The notes: a model not told the origin generated them from the sequence alone. Shown: positions 1 through 13,796, numbered from the stretch's first letter. The stretch: DNA of 64,000 nt from Anaerobacillus alkaliphilus (GCF_004116265.1 NZ_QOUX01000039.1:62001-126000); one strand, 5' to 3'. Numbers and translations are program-made.

Positions 1-96
1 TATGATCCAAAATTGAAATTTACAGTCCAAACCTCCACGTTCAGCTAAAATACCCTATTTTTCCCAAGTCAACACAATAAATAGTTAGAATATTCA

Positions 97-125
97 TTGA
101 CTTCACATTACGAAGCGCTTACAAT
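97..125 (+). promoter_or_regulatory. hut operon promoter with overlapping cre-like site
   Basis: A -35 TTGACT (97-102) and a -10 TACAAT (120-125) are separated by exactly 17 bp, a good sigma-A promoter. A cre-like sequence (110-123) overlaps the -10: its CGCTTACA right half matches the CcpA consensus and its left half has three mismatches. CcpA bound here would block RNA polymerase, as expected for glucose repression of histidine catabolism. Promoter geometry is seen; CcpA control is inferred. Confidence 0.7.
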
Positions 126-171
126 TATAGTAGACTTTTAGATACTTTAGACGATGAGAGAGTTGTTACGT

Positions 172-621
172 ATGACAACATTTAGTAAAGATCGCCAGAT
201 TGGGCGATTAGCAATCATGCTTTTACTTAGTGAGCACGACCAGGCTGAGCAGCAAAAAATGATTAGTGATTTAGGCTGGCTGGGCTGTACGGGTAAAGTT
301 GGTTCAATGGATACCAACAAAGTTGTTGCCGCAATTGAAACCGCAGCAAAGAAAAACGGTGTCATCAAGAGCGATGTCTATCGCGAGTCTCATGCTTTGT
401 ACCATGCCATCATGGAAGCACTTAGTGGTGTCACGAGAGGGCAGGTGCAAATCGGCTCTGTACTAAGAACCGTAGGCTTAAGTTTTTCCATTCTTCGTGG
501 CAATCCTTATGAGAGTGAGGCGGAAGGAGACTGGCTTGCTGTCTGTCTTTATGGAACAATTGGTGCTCCGGTTAAAGGGTCCGAACATGAAACAATAGGT
601 TTAGGTATCAACCATATATAA
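172..621 (+). CDS. hutP: HutP, histidine-responsive antiterminator of the hut operon
   Basis: HutP binds L-histidine and Mg2+ and, as a hexamer, binds UAG-rich RNA to prevent termination before hutH. The protein starts [13 protein letters not shown] and ends [11 protein letters not shown], closely following the known B. subtilis protein in order and length (149 aa from this start). It retains the [19 protein letters not shown] and [13 protein letters not shown] blocks. An upstream in-frame ATG at 154 exists, but 172 fits the family N-terminus and has a GAGAGAG ribosome site 9 bp ahead. First gene of the hut operon; the attenuator it acts on lies just downstream. Confidence 0.93.
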   Translation: MTTFSKDRQIGRLAIMLLLSEHDQAEQQKMISDLGWLGCTGKVGSMDTNKVVAAIETAAKKNGVIKSDVYRESHALYHAIMEALSGVTRGQVQIGSVLRTVGLSFSILRGNPYESEAEGDWLAVCLYGTIGAPVKGSEHETIGLGINHI

Positions 622-627
622 TGCCCA

Positions 628-698
628 TAGTAAATTAGTTATTTAGGGGGCTATATCAGTGAAATCACCCGATTTCCTTGATATAGCCCCTTTTCTAT
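628..698 (+). promoter_or_regulatory. HutP-controlled attenuator between hutP and hutH
   Basis: A strong hairpin pairs 647-658 with 679-690 (12 bp, GGGGCTATATCA against TGATATAGCCCC) and is followed by a T-rich run, giving a Rho-independent terminator. Immediately upstream, three UAG triplets at 628, 636 and 644 repeat with an 8-nt period, and the last abuts the terminator stem. HutP is known to bind regularly spaced UAG triplets. Histidine-loaded HutP would therefore open the terminator. The hairpin and triplets are seen; the mechanism is from the B. subtilis system. Confidence 0.82.
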
Positions 699-732
699 TG
701 TCACTTTAGTTTGATAAAGGAGAGAAGTGGAT

Positions 733-2249
733 ATGGTTACATTAACAGGTCAGTCGCTGACTTTTCCCGACATAAAAAAAATCCTCTTAGACGGCGAAGA
801 AGTATCAGCTTCAAAAGAAAGTATGGAGAAGGTCATTGCTAGTCGTAAAGCGGTAGAAAAAATAGTGGAAGACGAAAAAATCGTCTACGGAATTACCACG
901 GGTTTTGGGAAATTTAGTGATGTATATATTGATAAAGAGCATGTGGAGTCCCTACAGTTGAACCTGATTTACTCTCACGCATGTGGTGTAGGAGAGCCGT
1001 TTCCTGAGATTGTCTCACGAGCTATGGTCGTTCTAAGAGCAAATGCATTACTGAAAGGTTTCTCAGGAGTTCGCCCGATTGTCATTGAACAATTGCTGAA
1101 GATAGTGAATGCAGGGATACATCCAATCATTCCGCAACAAGGTTCCCTAGGAGCCAGCGGAGACCTTGCTCCTCTATCTCATCTTGCCCTCGTTCTAATT
1201 GGTGAAGGCGATGTATTTTACAAAGGGGAAAAAACAACGGCTATGAAGGCTTTAACAAGTGAAGGGATCTTTCCAATCACGTTAACTGCCAAAGAGGGGC
1301 TAGCCCTCATTAATGGGACGCAAGCGATGACAGCTATGGGTGTAGTTGCTTATCTGGAAGCAGAAAAACTAGCGCTTCAATCCGAAATTATTGCTTCACT
1401 TACAATGGAAGGCCTCCAAGGAATAATTGATGCCTTCGATGAAGATATTCACCTTGCACGTGGTTATCAAGAACAAGTCGACGTTGCCAAACGAATTCGC
1501 ACTCATTTAGTAGACAGTAAGCTCACCACTAGACAAGGGGAAGTACGCGTTCAAGATGCTTATTCATTACGTTGCATTCCACAGGTTCACGGAGCTACAT
1601 GGCAAACTCTAGGTTACGTAAAAGAAAAGTTAGAAATTGAAATGAATGCCGCTACAGATAACCCGCTTATTTTTGATAACGGTGAAAAGGTGATCTCGGG
1701 TGGTAACTTTCACGGCCAACCAATAGCATTTGCGATGGATTTCTTAAAAATTGCCATGGCCGAGCTTGCAAATATTTCTGAGCGCAGAATTGAAAGAATG
1801 GTTAATCCACAGTTAAATGATTTGCCACCATTTTTAAGTCCAGAACCAGGTTTGCAATCAGGGGCAATGATTATGCAATATGTAGCAGCTTCTCTTGTTT
1901 CAGAAAATAAAACGTTGGCACATCCAGCGAGTGTTGACTCAATCCCATCTTCAGCAAATCAAGAAGACCATGTTAGTATGGGGACTATTGGTTCTAGACA
2001 CGCCTATCAAATTATCACAAATGTTCGTCGTGTTCTTGCCATTGAAGCCATTTGTGCGATGCAGGCTTGTGACATTCGTGGTAGAGAAAAAATGGCGACG
2101 ACAACACGTGAATTTTTAGATGAAGGCCGAAAAGTAGTGCCAATCATTACCGCAGATCGAATTTTTTCAAAAGATATTGAAGCACTGAATACATGGTTGA
2201 AAGAAAGTTGCGAGATTGAACATTACCAATATATAAGGGGCGAAAAAAT

Positions 2250-2253
<4 letters not shown>
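733..2253 (+). CDS. hutH: histidine ammonia-lyase
   Basis: Cytosolic enzyme that deaminates L-histidine to urocanate and ammonia, the first catabolic step. The sequence is full length (506 aa). Residues A141-S142-G143, inside [14 protein letters not shown], are the tripeptide that cyclises into the MIO electrophile. [13 protein letters not shown] and NFHGQP blocks are also present. The ATG at 733 is preferred over an in-frame GTG at 727 because AAAGGAGAG at 716-724 gives normal spacing only to 733, and MVTL is the usual family start. It lies behind the HutP attenuator and overlaps hutU by 4 bp (ATGA), so translation is coupled. Confidence 0.97.
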
Positions 2254-6119
<3,866 letters not shown>

Positions 6120-6128
6120 TATCTGGTG

Positions 6129-6160
6129 GCCGTATGGAGATTCTATACGGCTATTTTTTT
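6129..6160 (+). terminator. hut operon terminator
   Basis: Stem 6129-6137 (GCCGTATGG) pairs with 6143-6151 (one G-T pair) and is followed by a seven-T run. Confidence 0.88.
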
Positions 6161-6238
6161 GGTTGAGTAATAATTGCCGCATTGGAATTTTCTGTTAAAA
6201 TAGTAATAACAAATGTAGATGTGAAGTGGGGTAAACCA

Positions 6239-6688
6239 ATGGGATACATTGAAGAGCTAAGACAGCTTGTTGGCCATAGACCGTTAATATTCGTAGGTTC
6301 CGTTGTGGTCATTTTTGACGAAAAGGGAAGAGTGTTATTACAACAACGCCGGTTCCCTAATGGAGTGTGGGGGTTGCCAGGTGGGTTAATGGAATTAGGT
6401 GAGTCTACTGAGGACGTTGCTAAACGTGAGGTTTTTGAAGAGACAGGATTACGAATTGACAACTTACAACTAATTAACGTCTACTCCGGACCTGATCAAT
6501 TTATCGTCGCTGAAAATGGCGATCAATTTTATGTAGTCACGGTTGCTTATCATACAAACCAGTATCAAGGCCCGCTAAAGATTGACGAAACAGAGTCGAT
6601 AAAACTGGAATTTGTCTATCAGGATCAGTTACCAGAAAAAATGGTGAAAAGCCATAGAGTTATCTTGAATGAGTTTTTTACAAAATAA
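6239..6688 (+). CDS. Nudix hydrolase
   Basis: Nudix enzymes hydrolyse nucleoside diphosphates linked to another moiety; the substrate cannot be deduced here. The Nudix box is complete: GGLMELGESTEDVAKREVFE followed by ETGL fits GX5EX7REUXEEXGU. From ATG 6239 the protein is 149 aa. The reading frame is open back to a TTG at 6182, but a likely promoter (TTGCCG 6174-6179, 16 bp, TAAAAT 6196-6201) would start transcription after that codon, so 6239 is chosen. A GTGGGG ribosome site lies upstream. Single-gene unit after the hut terminator. Confidence 0.86.
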   Translation: MGYIEELRQLVGHRPLIFVGSVVVIFDEKGRVLLQQRRFPNGVWGLPGGLMELGESTEDVAKREVFEETGLRIDNLQLINVYSGPDQFIVAENGDQFYVVTVAYHTNQYQGPLKIDETESIKLEFVYQDQLPEKMVKSHRVILNEFFTK

Positions 6689-6784
6689 ATTTGGTTAACG
6701 TTATTAGGGTGAACATTCAATATTTTGAAACTTCTTGGTCGCCATGCCCGTATGTTTTATAAAAAGTTAACTGGGGTGAAGTAA

Positions 6785-6925
6785 ATGAACAAGCAGGAGA
6801 ATTATGTGGACGAAAAAAAGAATAGTTTTATTGAATATCTCTTGGATACATTCCCTTCTTTGTTTCTAGAATTTTTGTTTTCTATACCAAGATTTCTAGT
6901 TAGTTTGCTGAGGGTTTTCTTCTAG
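6785..6925 (+). CDS. 46-aa hypothetical protein with amphipathic or membrane-associated C-terminus
   Basis: A short reading frame starts at ATG 6785 behind GGGGTGAAG (6774-6782), a convincing ribosome site. The product has a charged N-terminus (MNKQENYVDEKKNS) and a phenylalanine- and leucine-rich C-terminus (residues 17-46) that could lie along a membrane. I do not recognise the family. The good ribosome site and hydrophobic design favour a real small protein over chance, but there is no homology evidence. Confidence 0.5.
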   Translation: MNKQENYVDEKKNSFIEYLLDTFPSLFLEFLFSIPRFLVSLLRVFF

Positions 6926-7218
6926 TAGTAGCCTTAGAGTGGTGGGCTTAAATGAAGTTAAGAGGTTTAGTACTGTTTTTTTGGCGTTCGTTACTACTAA
7001 GTTCTATTGCAATTCTCTTTAAACCTTGAAAGTGCATAACAGGAGATACAAGGCGATAGGGTTCTACTCTACGTCTTTTTGTCTTTTGCGAACTTTCCCT
7101 AAAAAATACAACAAAAGTCGACAAATGTTCCCAATAGTAAAGTATAATAGAGGAAAGGTTATTTTAGAGTCAAATTATTCTAGTAAAATCAGCATGTGGG
7201 GATTGGAGAGGCATTTGT
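6926..7218. other. intergenic region before the EAL protein
   Basis: Only a possible -10 TATAAT (7143-7148) is seen, with a poor TCGACA -35 at 19 bp spacing, plus the GGAGAGG ribosome site (7205-7211) of the next gene. No RNA motif was recognised. Confidence 0.4.
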
Positions 7219-9579
7219 GTGAATATTAAATCTATTAGAAGTCAAATGCTCATATATTTTATTGTGGCTTTACTTGCATTATTTGGCTTTCTAATCTACG
7301 TAGTTGATAAAGAATTACAAAAGCTACCAGAGCATATGATGCTACAATATCAAGAAATCGCTAATGCGAGAGCGGATGAAATAGATAAAGAACTACATAG
7401 TTTTATACAAGAAGTGAAAATGGTTTCCCAGTCTCCGGTTGTACAATCTATGGACCTAGATGTGATTAAAGACTATCTACCTAAGCTTGTCCTTGATGGG
7501 CAACATAGAAATATGACCATTGCTAAAACAGATGGGGAAGGTTGGACTACGCTTGGTAATTCCATCGATATTTCTGATCAAGAACAATTCCAGAAGATTA
7601 TAGTAGAAGGCAATCCTTCTTGGATTTCTCAGCCATTTATTAGTCCTTATGCAGACACAGATATCCCCATCATCATCATTTCTCATGAAGTTAAGAGAAA
7701 TGAAGAGATTGTTGGACTTGTAAATATTGTAATCAGTAATGAGTTCTTAAATAAAGTGGTTCAAAACATCAATTTAGGTAATACAGGACTTGCATGGATT
7801 GTTGACAGAGAAGGAAATATTGTTGCTCATGCAGACAGTTCAGTCGGATTTAACCGGCATATCTCAGAGTTTATTCCCAACAATCATACCTATACAGAAG
7901 CATTCAATCCAGGTAATGGCTTAGGCTGGCTACAGCATAATAATGTTCAAGGTAAAGAAATAGTGACTTTTTATAAAAGTATGGATAGTTCTCCTGGATG
8001 GACGTTATTATTATCCATTAACAATGAAGAATTGCTAAAAGAAGTAAGCAATGCACGCGTAAGCATTATTTTGTTCTTTATTTTAGGCATTGTCTTAATG
8101 AGTATCTTCGCTTTTTATTACACTACAACGATTTCAAAACCGATTTTGCATTTAAAAAAGGTATTTGAAAAAGCAGAAACAGGAAACTTAAATGTTGTCG
8201 CAGATGAGACAGTTAAAAATGAAGTAGGAGCAGCAGCGAAGAGTTTTAATAAGATGCTCACTCAGCTAAGGAAACTTACCTATCGGGACTCACTAACAAA
8301 TTTACACAACCTTAATGGTTTTTTACTAGAATTACCTGACCGAGCAAAGCAGTTGAAGAAGAAGTATTCCAATATTGCTATTGTTGTCGTTTCGTTAGAT
8401 GATTTTAAACGCATCAACAGTATCAGTGGTTATACAGGAGGCAATCTGGTTCTATTAAAACTAGCTAAGCTATTATCGGAGTTCGTTAAAGAGGAAGAAG
8501 GCTTAGGAAGGTACTTTGGAGACGAATTTATCTTATTGTTAAAGGGCGACTCTTTAGAGAAGATCGAAGAAAGAATTCAGTTGCTATGGGATAAATGTAG
8601 TACGGAAATGACAATCAATGATACTGAGTATCGTCTAAGAGTTTCAATTGGAGTTGCGATAACTGATAATCCTCTCATAAAGGTTGAGGACATTGTAAAT
8701 GAAGCGAACATCGCCAAGGTCCAAGCAAAAAAACAAGGCGGTAATCGTTATCAGTTTTTTGATCAGAATATCGATCGGGCAATTAAAATTGAACAAAAAG
8801 TAGAGAATGCTTTGTTTCATGCTATTGAAAAAAATGAATTATATTTAGTGTTTCAACCAATCGTCGATTTAAAAACAAATACGATTATTGGTACAGAAGC
8901 ATTAATTAGATGGGACCATGACTATTTTAAACAAATAACCCCTCTTAAACTAATAGAAATTGCTGAACAATCGGGGCTAATTGTCGATATTGGAAAATGG
9001 GTACTTAGGGAAGCTTTAAAGCAGAATAAAAAATGGCATGATCTTGGTTACTCGTCAATGTTTGTATCTGTTAACATTTCTGCAATTCAATTTGATCAAC
9101 CTAACTTTGTCTCTATGGTAAAATCAATCTTAGAAGAAACGTCAATGTCGCCGGAATTTCTAGAGTTAGAGGTAACTGAAACGAATGCGATGACAATGGT
9201 AGATGAAAAACTTGCGAAGATGAGTAAGTTAAAAGAGATGGGAATTCGAATTGCCATTGATGACTTTGGGACTGGATATTCTTCATTAGCATATTTTACC
9301 AGATTCCCAATTAATACACTGAAGATTGATCGTTCATTTGTAAATGAAATTTACCATGATGAAAATGCGAAAACAATTATTACAACAATCATTAACATGG
9401 CAAAAACGATAAATATTGCAACCACAGCAGAGGGCGTAGAAACTTTCGATCAAGTTAAGTTTCTGGAGGAACAGGGGTGCGATAAAATTCAAGGATTTTT
9501 AATTAGCAGGCCGGTAAATCCAGAAGATATTGAGGAATTATTTAAAAATAAAGAGCTAAGTAAGAGAATCGAGGCTTAG
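7219..9579 (+). CDS. membrane dCACHE-HAMP-GGDEF-EAL protein, probable c-di-GMP phosphodiesterase
   Basis: The 786-aa sensor begins with a membrane helix (about residues 8-28), followed by an extracytoplasmic dCACHE-like ligand domain (about 40-275), a second membrane helix (about 280-303), HAMP, GGDEF and EAL domains. The EAL domain keeps EAL (about 559-561), DDFGTGYSS and EGVET, so hydrolysis of c-di-GMP is likely. The GGDEF signature reads YFGDEF at about 430-435: the first glycine is Phe, so the cyclase half is probably inactive or regulatory. GTG start with GGAGAGG upstream. The next gene carries an intact GGDEF, so the pair could oppose each other. The ligand is unknown. Confidence 0.9.
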   Translation: MNIKSIRSQMLIYFIVALLALFGFLIYVVDKELQKLPEHMMLQYQEIANARADEIDKELHSFIQEVKMVSQSPVVQSMDLDVIKDYLPKLVLDGQHRNMTIAKTDGEGWTTLGNSIDISDQEQFQKIIVEGNPSWISQPFISPYADTDIPIIIISHEVKRNEEIVGLVNIVISNEFLNKVVQNINLGNTGLAWIVDREGNIVAHADSSVGFNRHISEFIPNNHTYTEAFNPGNGLGWLQHNNVQGKEIVTFYKSMDSSPGWTLLLSINNEELLKEVSNARVSIILFFILGIVLMSIFAFYYTTTISKPILHLKKVFEKAETGNLNVVADETVKNEVGAAAKSFNKMLTQLRKLTYRDSLTNLHNLNGFLLELPDRAKQLKKKYSNIAIVVVSLDDFKRINSISGYTGGNLVLLKLAKLLSEFVKEEEGLGRYFGDEFILLLKGDSLEKIEERIQLLWDKCSTEMTINDTEYRLRVSIGVAITDNPLIKVEDIVNEANIAKVQAKKQGGNRYQFFDQNIDRAIKIEQKVENALFHAIEKNELYLVFQPIVDLKTNTIIGTEALIRWDHDYFKQITPLKLIEIAEQSGLIVDIGKWVLREALKQNKKWHDLGYSSMFVSVNISAIQFDQPNFVSMVKSILEETSMSPEFLELEVTETNAMTMVDEKLAKMSKLKEMGIRIAIDDFGTGYSSLAYFTRFPINTLKIDRSFVNEIYHDENAKTIITTIINMAKTINIATTAEGVETFDQVKFLEEQGCDKIQGFLISRPVNPEDIEELFKNKELSKRIEA

Positions 9580-9602
9580 AAAATTTAAGCCTTATTTTTT
9601 TA
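9572..9602 (+). terminator. terminator after the EAL protein gene
   Basis: Stem AGGCTTA (9572-9578) with TAAGCCT (9586-9592), overlapping the stop codon, followed by a T-rich run. Confidence 0.7.
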
Positions 9603-9729
9603 ATTGGAATTTTTTAAAAAATATGACTAATTAAGAGAAAAGTAGTATAATTACATAGGTATACAAACTAAATTAATTATTTACATTTACTATATAAAAT
9701 TTAAGATTCGGTTTGTGGAGGGAAGACAC

Positions 9730-11958
9730 TTGGACGAAATAGTAAAAGAATATGAGCCCCTACTCATTGACTGTGGTGAAACAGAGGAAAAAATACAGTT
9801 ATTAAACAAACTTTCAGAGGAATTGGAACGTCGCAAACCTCTTCACTCACTAGCTTTATCGGAAAAGGCCTTAGAACTTTCAATAGAAGATGGGTACGAA
9901 AAAGGTACTGTGAAAAGTCTATTGCACATTGGTAGAAGTTTATGGCTAACGGGAGAGCTTGAAAAAGCACTTGAACGGTTACTAGACGGATTAACTAGGG
10001 TTAGAAAGCTGAATGATGAGCTTGAATATGAGGTAGAATTTCTTAATGCCTTAGGAAACGTAAATCTATATACAAAAATATATGATCGTGCCCTTGAATA
10101 CTACGGACAAGCCTTAAATTTAGCGACAGCTATTAAGTATGACAAGCTAATTGCCGGATTATTGAATAATATTGGTGAAATTCATTACCAACTACATGAC
10201 TACACGATCTCTTTAAAATATTATGAGGATAGTCTGAAGAAATTCGAGGAACAAGGTGACAGAGTTGCTCAAACTGTTCCTTTGATTAACTTAGGTGCAG
10301 CAAATTTAAGCATTGAAAACTATGCTGAAGCAGAAAAGTATTTCCGTCGTTGTTTACAGATCAGTATTGAAGAAAAAGATGGTTTACGTGAAAGTGGTGT
10401 CTTGCACCAACTAGGTAGGCTGGCATATAAAAGGGGTAATTTACAAGAAGCTGAGGACTTTTATGAACAATGTGTGCAATTAAATCGTGAAGTTGGAGAT
10501 GCATTCTTAGATGTTGAGCTTTACATCGATTATTATTACTTAGCAAGAGATTTGAATGATGTTGAAAGAGGGATTACTTACCTTAATCAAAGCTTAGAGT
10601 TTGCAGAGAAAATTAAGGCAAAAGCCTTTATTAGCAATATCTGTTCTTTACTTGCAGAATGCTATGAAGACGTAGGAGATATAAATAAAACAATCTTCTA
10701 TTATAAGAAGTTCCATAATCAAACAAAGGAAGTAACTAGATTAGAACAAGAAAGTAAGCTACGTGGTGTTGCCGTTCAGTTAAAAGCTGAAGAATCGCAA
10801 CGGAAAAATAAAGCTTTTGAAATTTTAACCAAAGAACTAGAGCAAAAAACACAGGAGCTATCTAGGTCATACTCACAGATGAAGATTATCAGTGAAATTG
10901 GACAAAGTATTACTTCCACCTTAGATGTAAAGAAAGTCTTTAGAAGAATTTACGAAAGCATTAACAGCTTAATGGATGCTACTGTTTTAGGTATTGGTAT
11001 TTACAACAAACAAAAAGAAGCTATAGAATACAAGCTTTACATTGAAGAAGGAGAAAACGCACCTGTTTTTGATATCCCTATTCGTAGTAAATCTAGCTGG
11101 GCAGTTTGGTGCTTTAAGAATAAGCAGGAAATTATGATAAATGATGTCGAACGTGAATATTCAAAATACTTAGAGGGAATGGCAAGTACCTTTGGTAAGA
11201 TTAGATCATCGATTATCTTCTGTCCACTAATTTTAGAGGAAGAAATTATTGGTGTCGTTACGGTTCAGAGTAAAGAGAAGAATGCATATGACCAACACGC
11301 ATTAGACTCAATTCGAGCCCTAGTTTCCTATATTGTTATCGCTCTTAACAATGCTGAAAAGTCGCAAAAGCTAGCTGAAGAAATTACAATTAGAAAACAA
11401 TCTCAAGTCGAACTAGTGGAGTTAAATAATAAATTAATTAAAATCTCAGAACTTGATGGTCTTACTGAGATTGCAAACCGTCGAAGGTTTGATCAATTGT
11501 ACATTGAAGAATGGGAACGCGCGAGAAGAGATCAATTACCATTGTCTGTTATTTTAATCGATGTAGATCAATTCAAAGAATACAACGATCATTATGGACA
11601 TCAAGAAGGGGATCAAGTTCTATGCTCTGTTGCCAAGACATTAAAAAGTGTTCCGAAACGTCCAACAGATTTTGTAGCAAGATATGGTGGAGATGAGTTT
11701 GTGGCAGTCATTCCAAATACCGATATTGAAGGTGCAATAAAGGTAGCAGAAAATATGATCAAAAACATCGTCTCATTACAAATCAGTCATGAGTATTCTA
11801 AGGTAGCCAACTATATTACCTTAACGGTTGGAGCCTCAACAATCACTCCCCAATTGGGAATGGATCGAGAAGAGCTTCTTCGTATGGCGGATAAGGCCTT
11901 ATATAGAGCAAAAGAAAATGGACGGAATCGAGTAGAGCATTTTGCTAGAGAAAATTAA
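9730..11958 (+). CDS. TPR-GAF-GGDEF diguanylate cyclase
   Basis: Cytoplasmic protein that likely makes c-di-GMP from two GTP. From TTG 9730 it is 742 aa: tetratricopeptide repeats (about residues 35-330), a coiled linker rich in E, Q and K (about 330-390), a GAF domain (about 395-545) and a C-terminal GGDEF domain. The GGDEF motif is canonical (RYGGDEF, GGDEF at 653-657). RPTD five residues upstream is an RxxD inhibitory site, so product feedback is expected. TTG 9730 is preferred over GTG 9715 because GGAGGG (9717-9722) spaces correctly to it. No membrane segment is visible; the TPR and GAF input signals are unknown. Confidence 0.9.
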   Translation: MDEIVKEYEPLLIDCGETEEKIQLLNKLSEELERRKPLHSLALSEKALELSIEDGYEKGTVKSLLHIGRSLWLTGELEKALERLLDGLTRVRKLNDELEYEVEFLNALGNVNLYTKIYDRALEYYGQALNLATAIKYDKLIAGLLNNIGEIHYQLHDYTISLKYYEDSLKKFEEQGDRVAQTVPLINLGAANLSIENYAEAEKYFRRCLQISIEEKDGLRESGVLHQLGRLAYKRGNLQEAEDFYEQCVQLNREVGDAFLDVELYIDYYYLARDLNDVERGITYLNQSLEFAEKIKAKAFISNICSLLAECYEDVGDINKTIFYYKKFHNQTKEVTRLEQESKLRGVAVQLKAEESQRKNKAFEILTKELEQKTQELSRSYSQMKIISEIGQSITSTLDVKKVFRRIYESINSLMDATVLGIGIYNKQKEAIEYKLYIEEGENAPVFDIPIRSKSSWAVWCFKNKQEIMINDVEREYSKYLEGMASTFGKIRSSIIFCPLILEEEIIGVVTVQSKEKNAYDQHALDSIRALVSYIVIALNNAEKSQKLAEEITIRKQSQVELVELNNKLIKISELDGLTEIANRRRFDQLYIEEWERARRDQLPLSVILIDVDQFKEYNDHYGHQEGDQVLCSVAKTLKSVPKRPTDFVARYGGDEFVAVIPNTDIEGAIKVAENMIKNIVSLQISHEYSKVANYITLTVGASTITPQLGMDREELLRMADKALYRAKENGRNRVEHFAREN

Positions 11959-11970
11959 AGACCGACTTAA

Positions 11971-12000
11971 AAACTTACCTGAATAGGTGAGTTTTTTTGT
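11971..12000 (+). terminator. terminator after the diguanylate cyclase gene
   Basis: Stem AAACTTACCT (11971-11980) with AGGTGAGTTT (11985-11994), one G-T pair, followed by T residues. Confidence 0.88.
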
Positions 12001-12079
12001 TTTTAGTAGTCTCACCAAACTAGGCATGTGTGCATAGACTAATCCAACTCTGTGCGAGAGAATAAAGGGGGACAACAAG

Positions 12080-13501
12080 TTGGAATTAACTCTAGCTCAC
12101 TGGCTTTACGGTATAGTTACCTTCATTATTATATTGACAATGATTTTTAGAAAAGGGGTTGTATTACCGACCCTATTAGGAACGTTTTTAGTAGCAACGG
12201 TTTACAACCAAAGTATTGTCAGTGGTTTTACATCTGTTTTTAACGCAAATTTAACAGCGGCCCAGGAATTATTTAGTATTTTTCTAATCATTACCTTCAT
12301 GGTAGCGCTGCTTCACTCGTTAAAAGATTTGGGTTCAGATAAGCAAATGATTACACCGATTCAAAGATTTATGACGAATGGGCATGTTGCCTATTTTATT
12401 CTTATTGGGATTACCTTCATCATCTCATTATTTTTCTGGCCAACGCCTGCAGTTCCTTTAATATGTGCACTTTTAGTTCCAGCAGCTGTAAGAGCAGGTC
12501 TACCTCTCATGGGCGCTGCTATGGCGGTAGCATTAGCGGGTCAAGGTATGGCGTTATCGTCTGACTATGTAATGCAAGTTGCCCCTGGTTTAAGTGCAAG
12601 ATCGGCAGGACTTGATACGGCCCTTGTTGCTGATAAAGCATTAGTGTTATCACTGATTTCTGGTGGTGTTGCAATCCTGATTGCATACCTTACTATACGT
12701 AAGAAGATGCGAAAGCCCGATCATCCAATGATCGAAAAGGAACTAGCAGCAGTTCAAGGTAAGGAAAAAAAGGATCGAGAACCCTCAGAACCTACATCTA
12801 GATGGACGAAAGTGTTTGCTGTATTAGTGCCACTTTCAATGCTAGTCGTGATGATTTATATGATCTATACAAAGGCTAGCGGTGGTAGAATGGGAGGCTT
12901 CGAAGGTGGTGATGGTGCGGCATTTATTGGAGGTGTTGCAGTTCTTCTATTAGCACTTGCGACGATCACCTACAACAAAATGCAATCGTTAGAGCGAATT
13001 AGTGAGCATATCACAGATGGCTTTGTATTTGCCTTTAAAGCAATGGGGCCTGTTATACCGATTGCTGGCTTCTTCTTCCTTGGTAGTGGAGAATTCTCAG
13101 GAAGCATTCTCTCTATCGGTGAAGAAGCACCACCAGCTTTCTTATTCGACCTTGTTCAGTCAGCCCAAACATTCATACCAGAAAATGCAATATTGACAGC
13201 CTTTGGTATTTTAATAATTGGAATTATTACTGGTCTAGATGGGTCAGGTTTTTCCGGCCTTCCGTTAACAGGTGCTTTATCGAGTGCATTTGCCTCTAGT
13301 TCAGTAGACGCCTCAACATTAGCTGCAATTGGGCAGATGGGTTCAATTTGGACTGGTGGAGGGACATTAATCGCCTGGTCTTCACTTGTTGCAGTTGCAG
13401 GGCTTTGTGGAGTTTCTGTTATGGACTTGGTACGAAAAAACTTCTTCCCGGTAATTATAGGGTTAATTGTTTCAACAGTTGCTGCCTTACTAATATGGTA
13501 G
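12080..13501 (+). CDS. multi-pass membrane permease of unknown substrate
   Basis: The 473-aa protein is almost entirely hydrophobic, with about 11-12 predicted membrane segments and one cytoplasmic charged loop near residues 205-250 (RKKMRKPDHP through KDREPSEPT). Repeated short glycine- and serine-rich stretches, such as SSDYVMQVAPG and GLDGSGFSGLPLTGA, lie between helices, as in ion-transporter superfamily carriers related to NhaC, GntP or CitM. I cannot place it further. TTG start at 12080 behind AAAGGGGG. Flanked by terminators on both sides, so monocistronic. A secondary carrier for an organic anion or Na+/H+ is an inference. Confidence 0.65.
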   Translation: MELTLAHWLYGIVTFIIILTMIFRKGVVLPTLLGTFLVATVYNQSIVSGFTSVFNANLTAAQELFSIFLIITFMVALLHSLKDLGSDKQMITPIQRFMTNGHVAYFILIGITFIISLFFWPTPAVPLICALLVPAAVRAGLPLMGAAMAVALAGQGMALSSDYVMQVAPGLSARSAGLDTALVADKALVLSLISGGVAILIAYLTIRKKMRKPDHPMIEKELAAVQGKEKKDREPSEPTSRWTKVFAVLVPLSMLVVMIYMIYTKASGGRMGGFEGGDGAAFIGGVAVLLLALATITYNKMQSLERISEHITDGFVFAFKAMGPVIPIAGFFFLGSGEFSGSILSIGEEAPPAFLFDLVQSAQTFIPENAILTAFGILIIGIITGLDGSGFSGLPLTGALSSAFASSSVDASTLAAIGQMGSIWTGGGTLIAWSSLVAVAGLCGVSVMDLVRKNFFPVIIGLIVSTVAALLIW

Positions 13502-13512
13502 GCTGAAATAAT

Positions 13513-13549
13513 AAAAGAAAGGCAGGGGTAGTCCCTGGCCTTTCTTTTG
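13513..13549 (+). terminator. terminator after the permease gene
   Basis: A long stem with one bulged base pairs AAAAGAAAGGCAGGG with CCCTGGCCTTTCTTTT. It may act in both directions. Confidence 0.8.
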
Positions 13550-13595
13550 TAGTTAGAGAGAGTTTGTTCTAACTAGTGGAGGTAGGTATAACAAA

Positions 13596-13796
13596 TTAAC
13601 GTGCCATTTGTTGTTGAGCCATTTGTACAAGGCGCTTAGTAATTTCTCCTCCAACAGAACCGTTGGCACGAGAAGTTGTGTCAGCTCCAAGTTGTACACC
13701 GAATTCCTGTGCAATTTCATACTTCATTTGGTCAAGAGCTTGTTGTGCACCAGGTACTACAAGCTGATTGCTGTTATTTGAGTTGTTGTTTCTCAT
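13596..13796 (-). CDS. alpha/beta-type small acid-soluble spore protein
   Basis: A 66-aa DNA-binding protein that saturates spore DNA and protects it. After an Asn/Ser-rich start it reads [20 protein letters not shown], contains the germination protease region around EIAQEFGV, and has the conserved [16 protein letters not shown] segment. The start at 13796 is chosen over an upstream in-frame ATG because AAAGGAGG lies about 10 bp ahead on the minus strand. A forespore sigma-G type -10 (CATATTC on the minus strand, about 13831-13838) is possible, but spacing to a TGAACG -35 is long. Its presence marks the organism as a spore former. Confidence 0.95.
   Translation of the reverse strand: MRNNNSNNSNQLVVPGAQQALDQMKYEIAQEFGVQLGADTTSRANGSVGGEITKRLVQMAQQQMAR

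Noticed and set aside
154-171. Longer hutP start at ATG 154
   Set aside because: The family N-terminus and the ribosome site fit ATG 172 better.
7026-7229. 67-aa open frame before the EAL protein
   Set aside because: No ribosome site, composition unlike coding neighbours, and it covers the promoter and ribosome-site region of the next gene.
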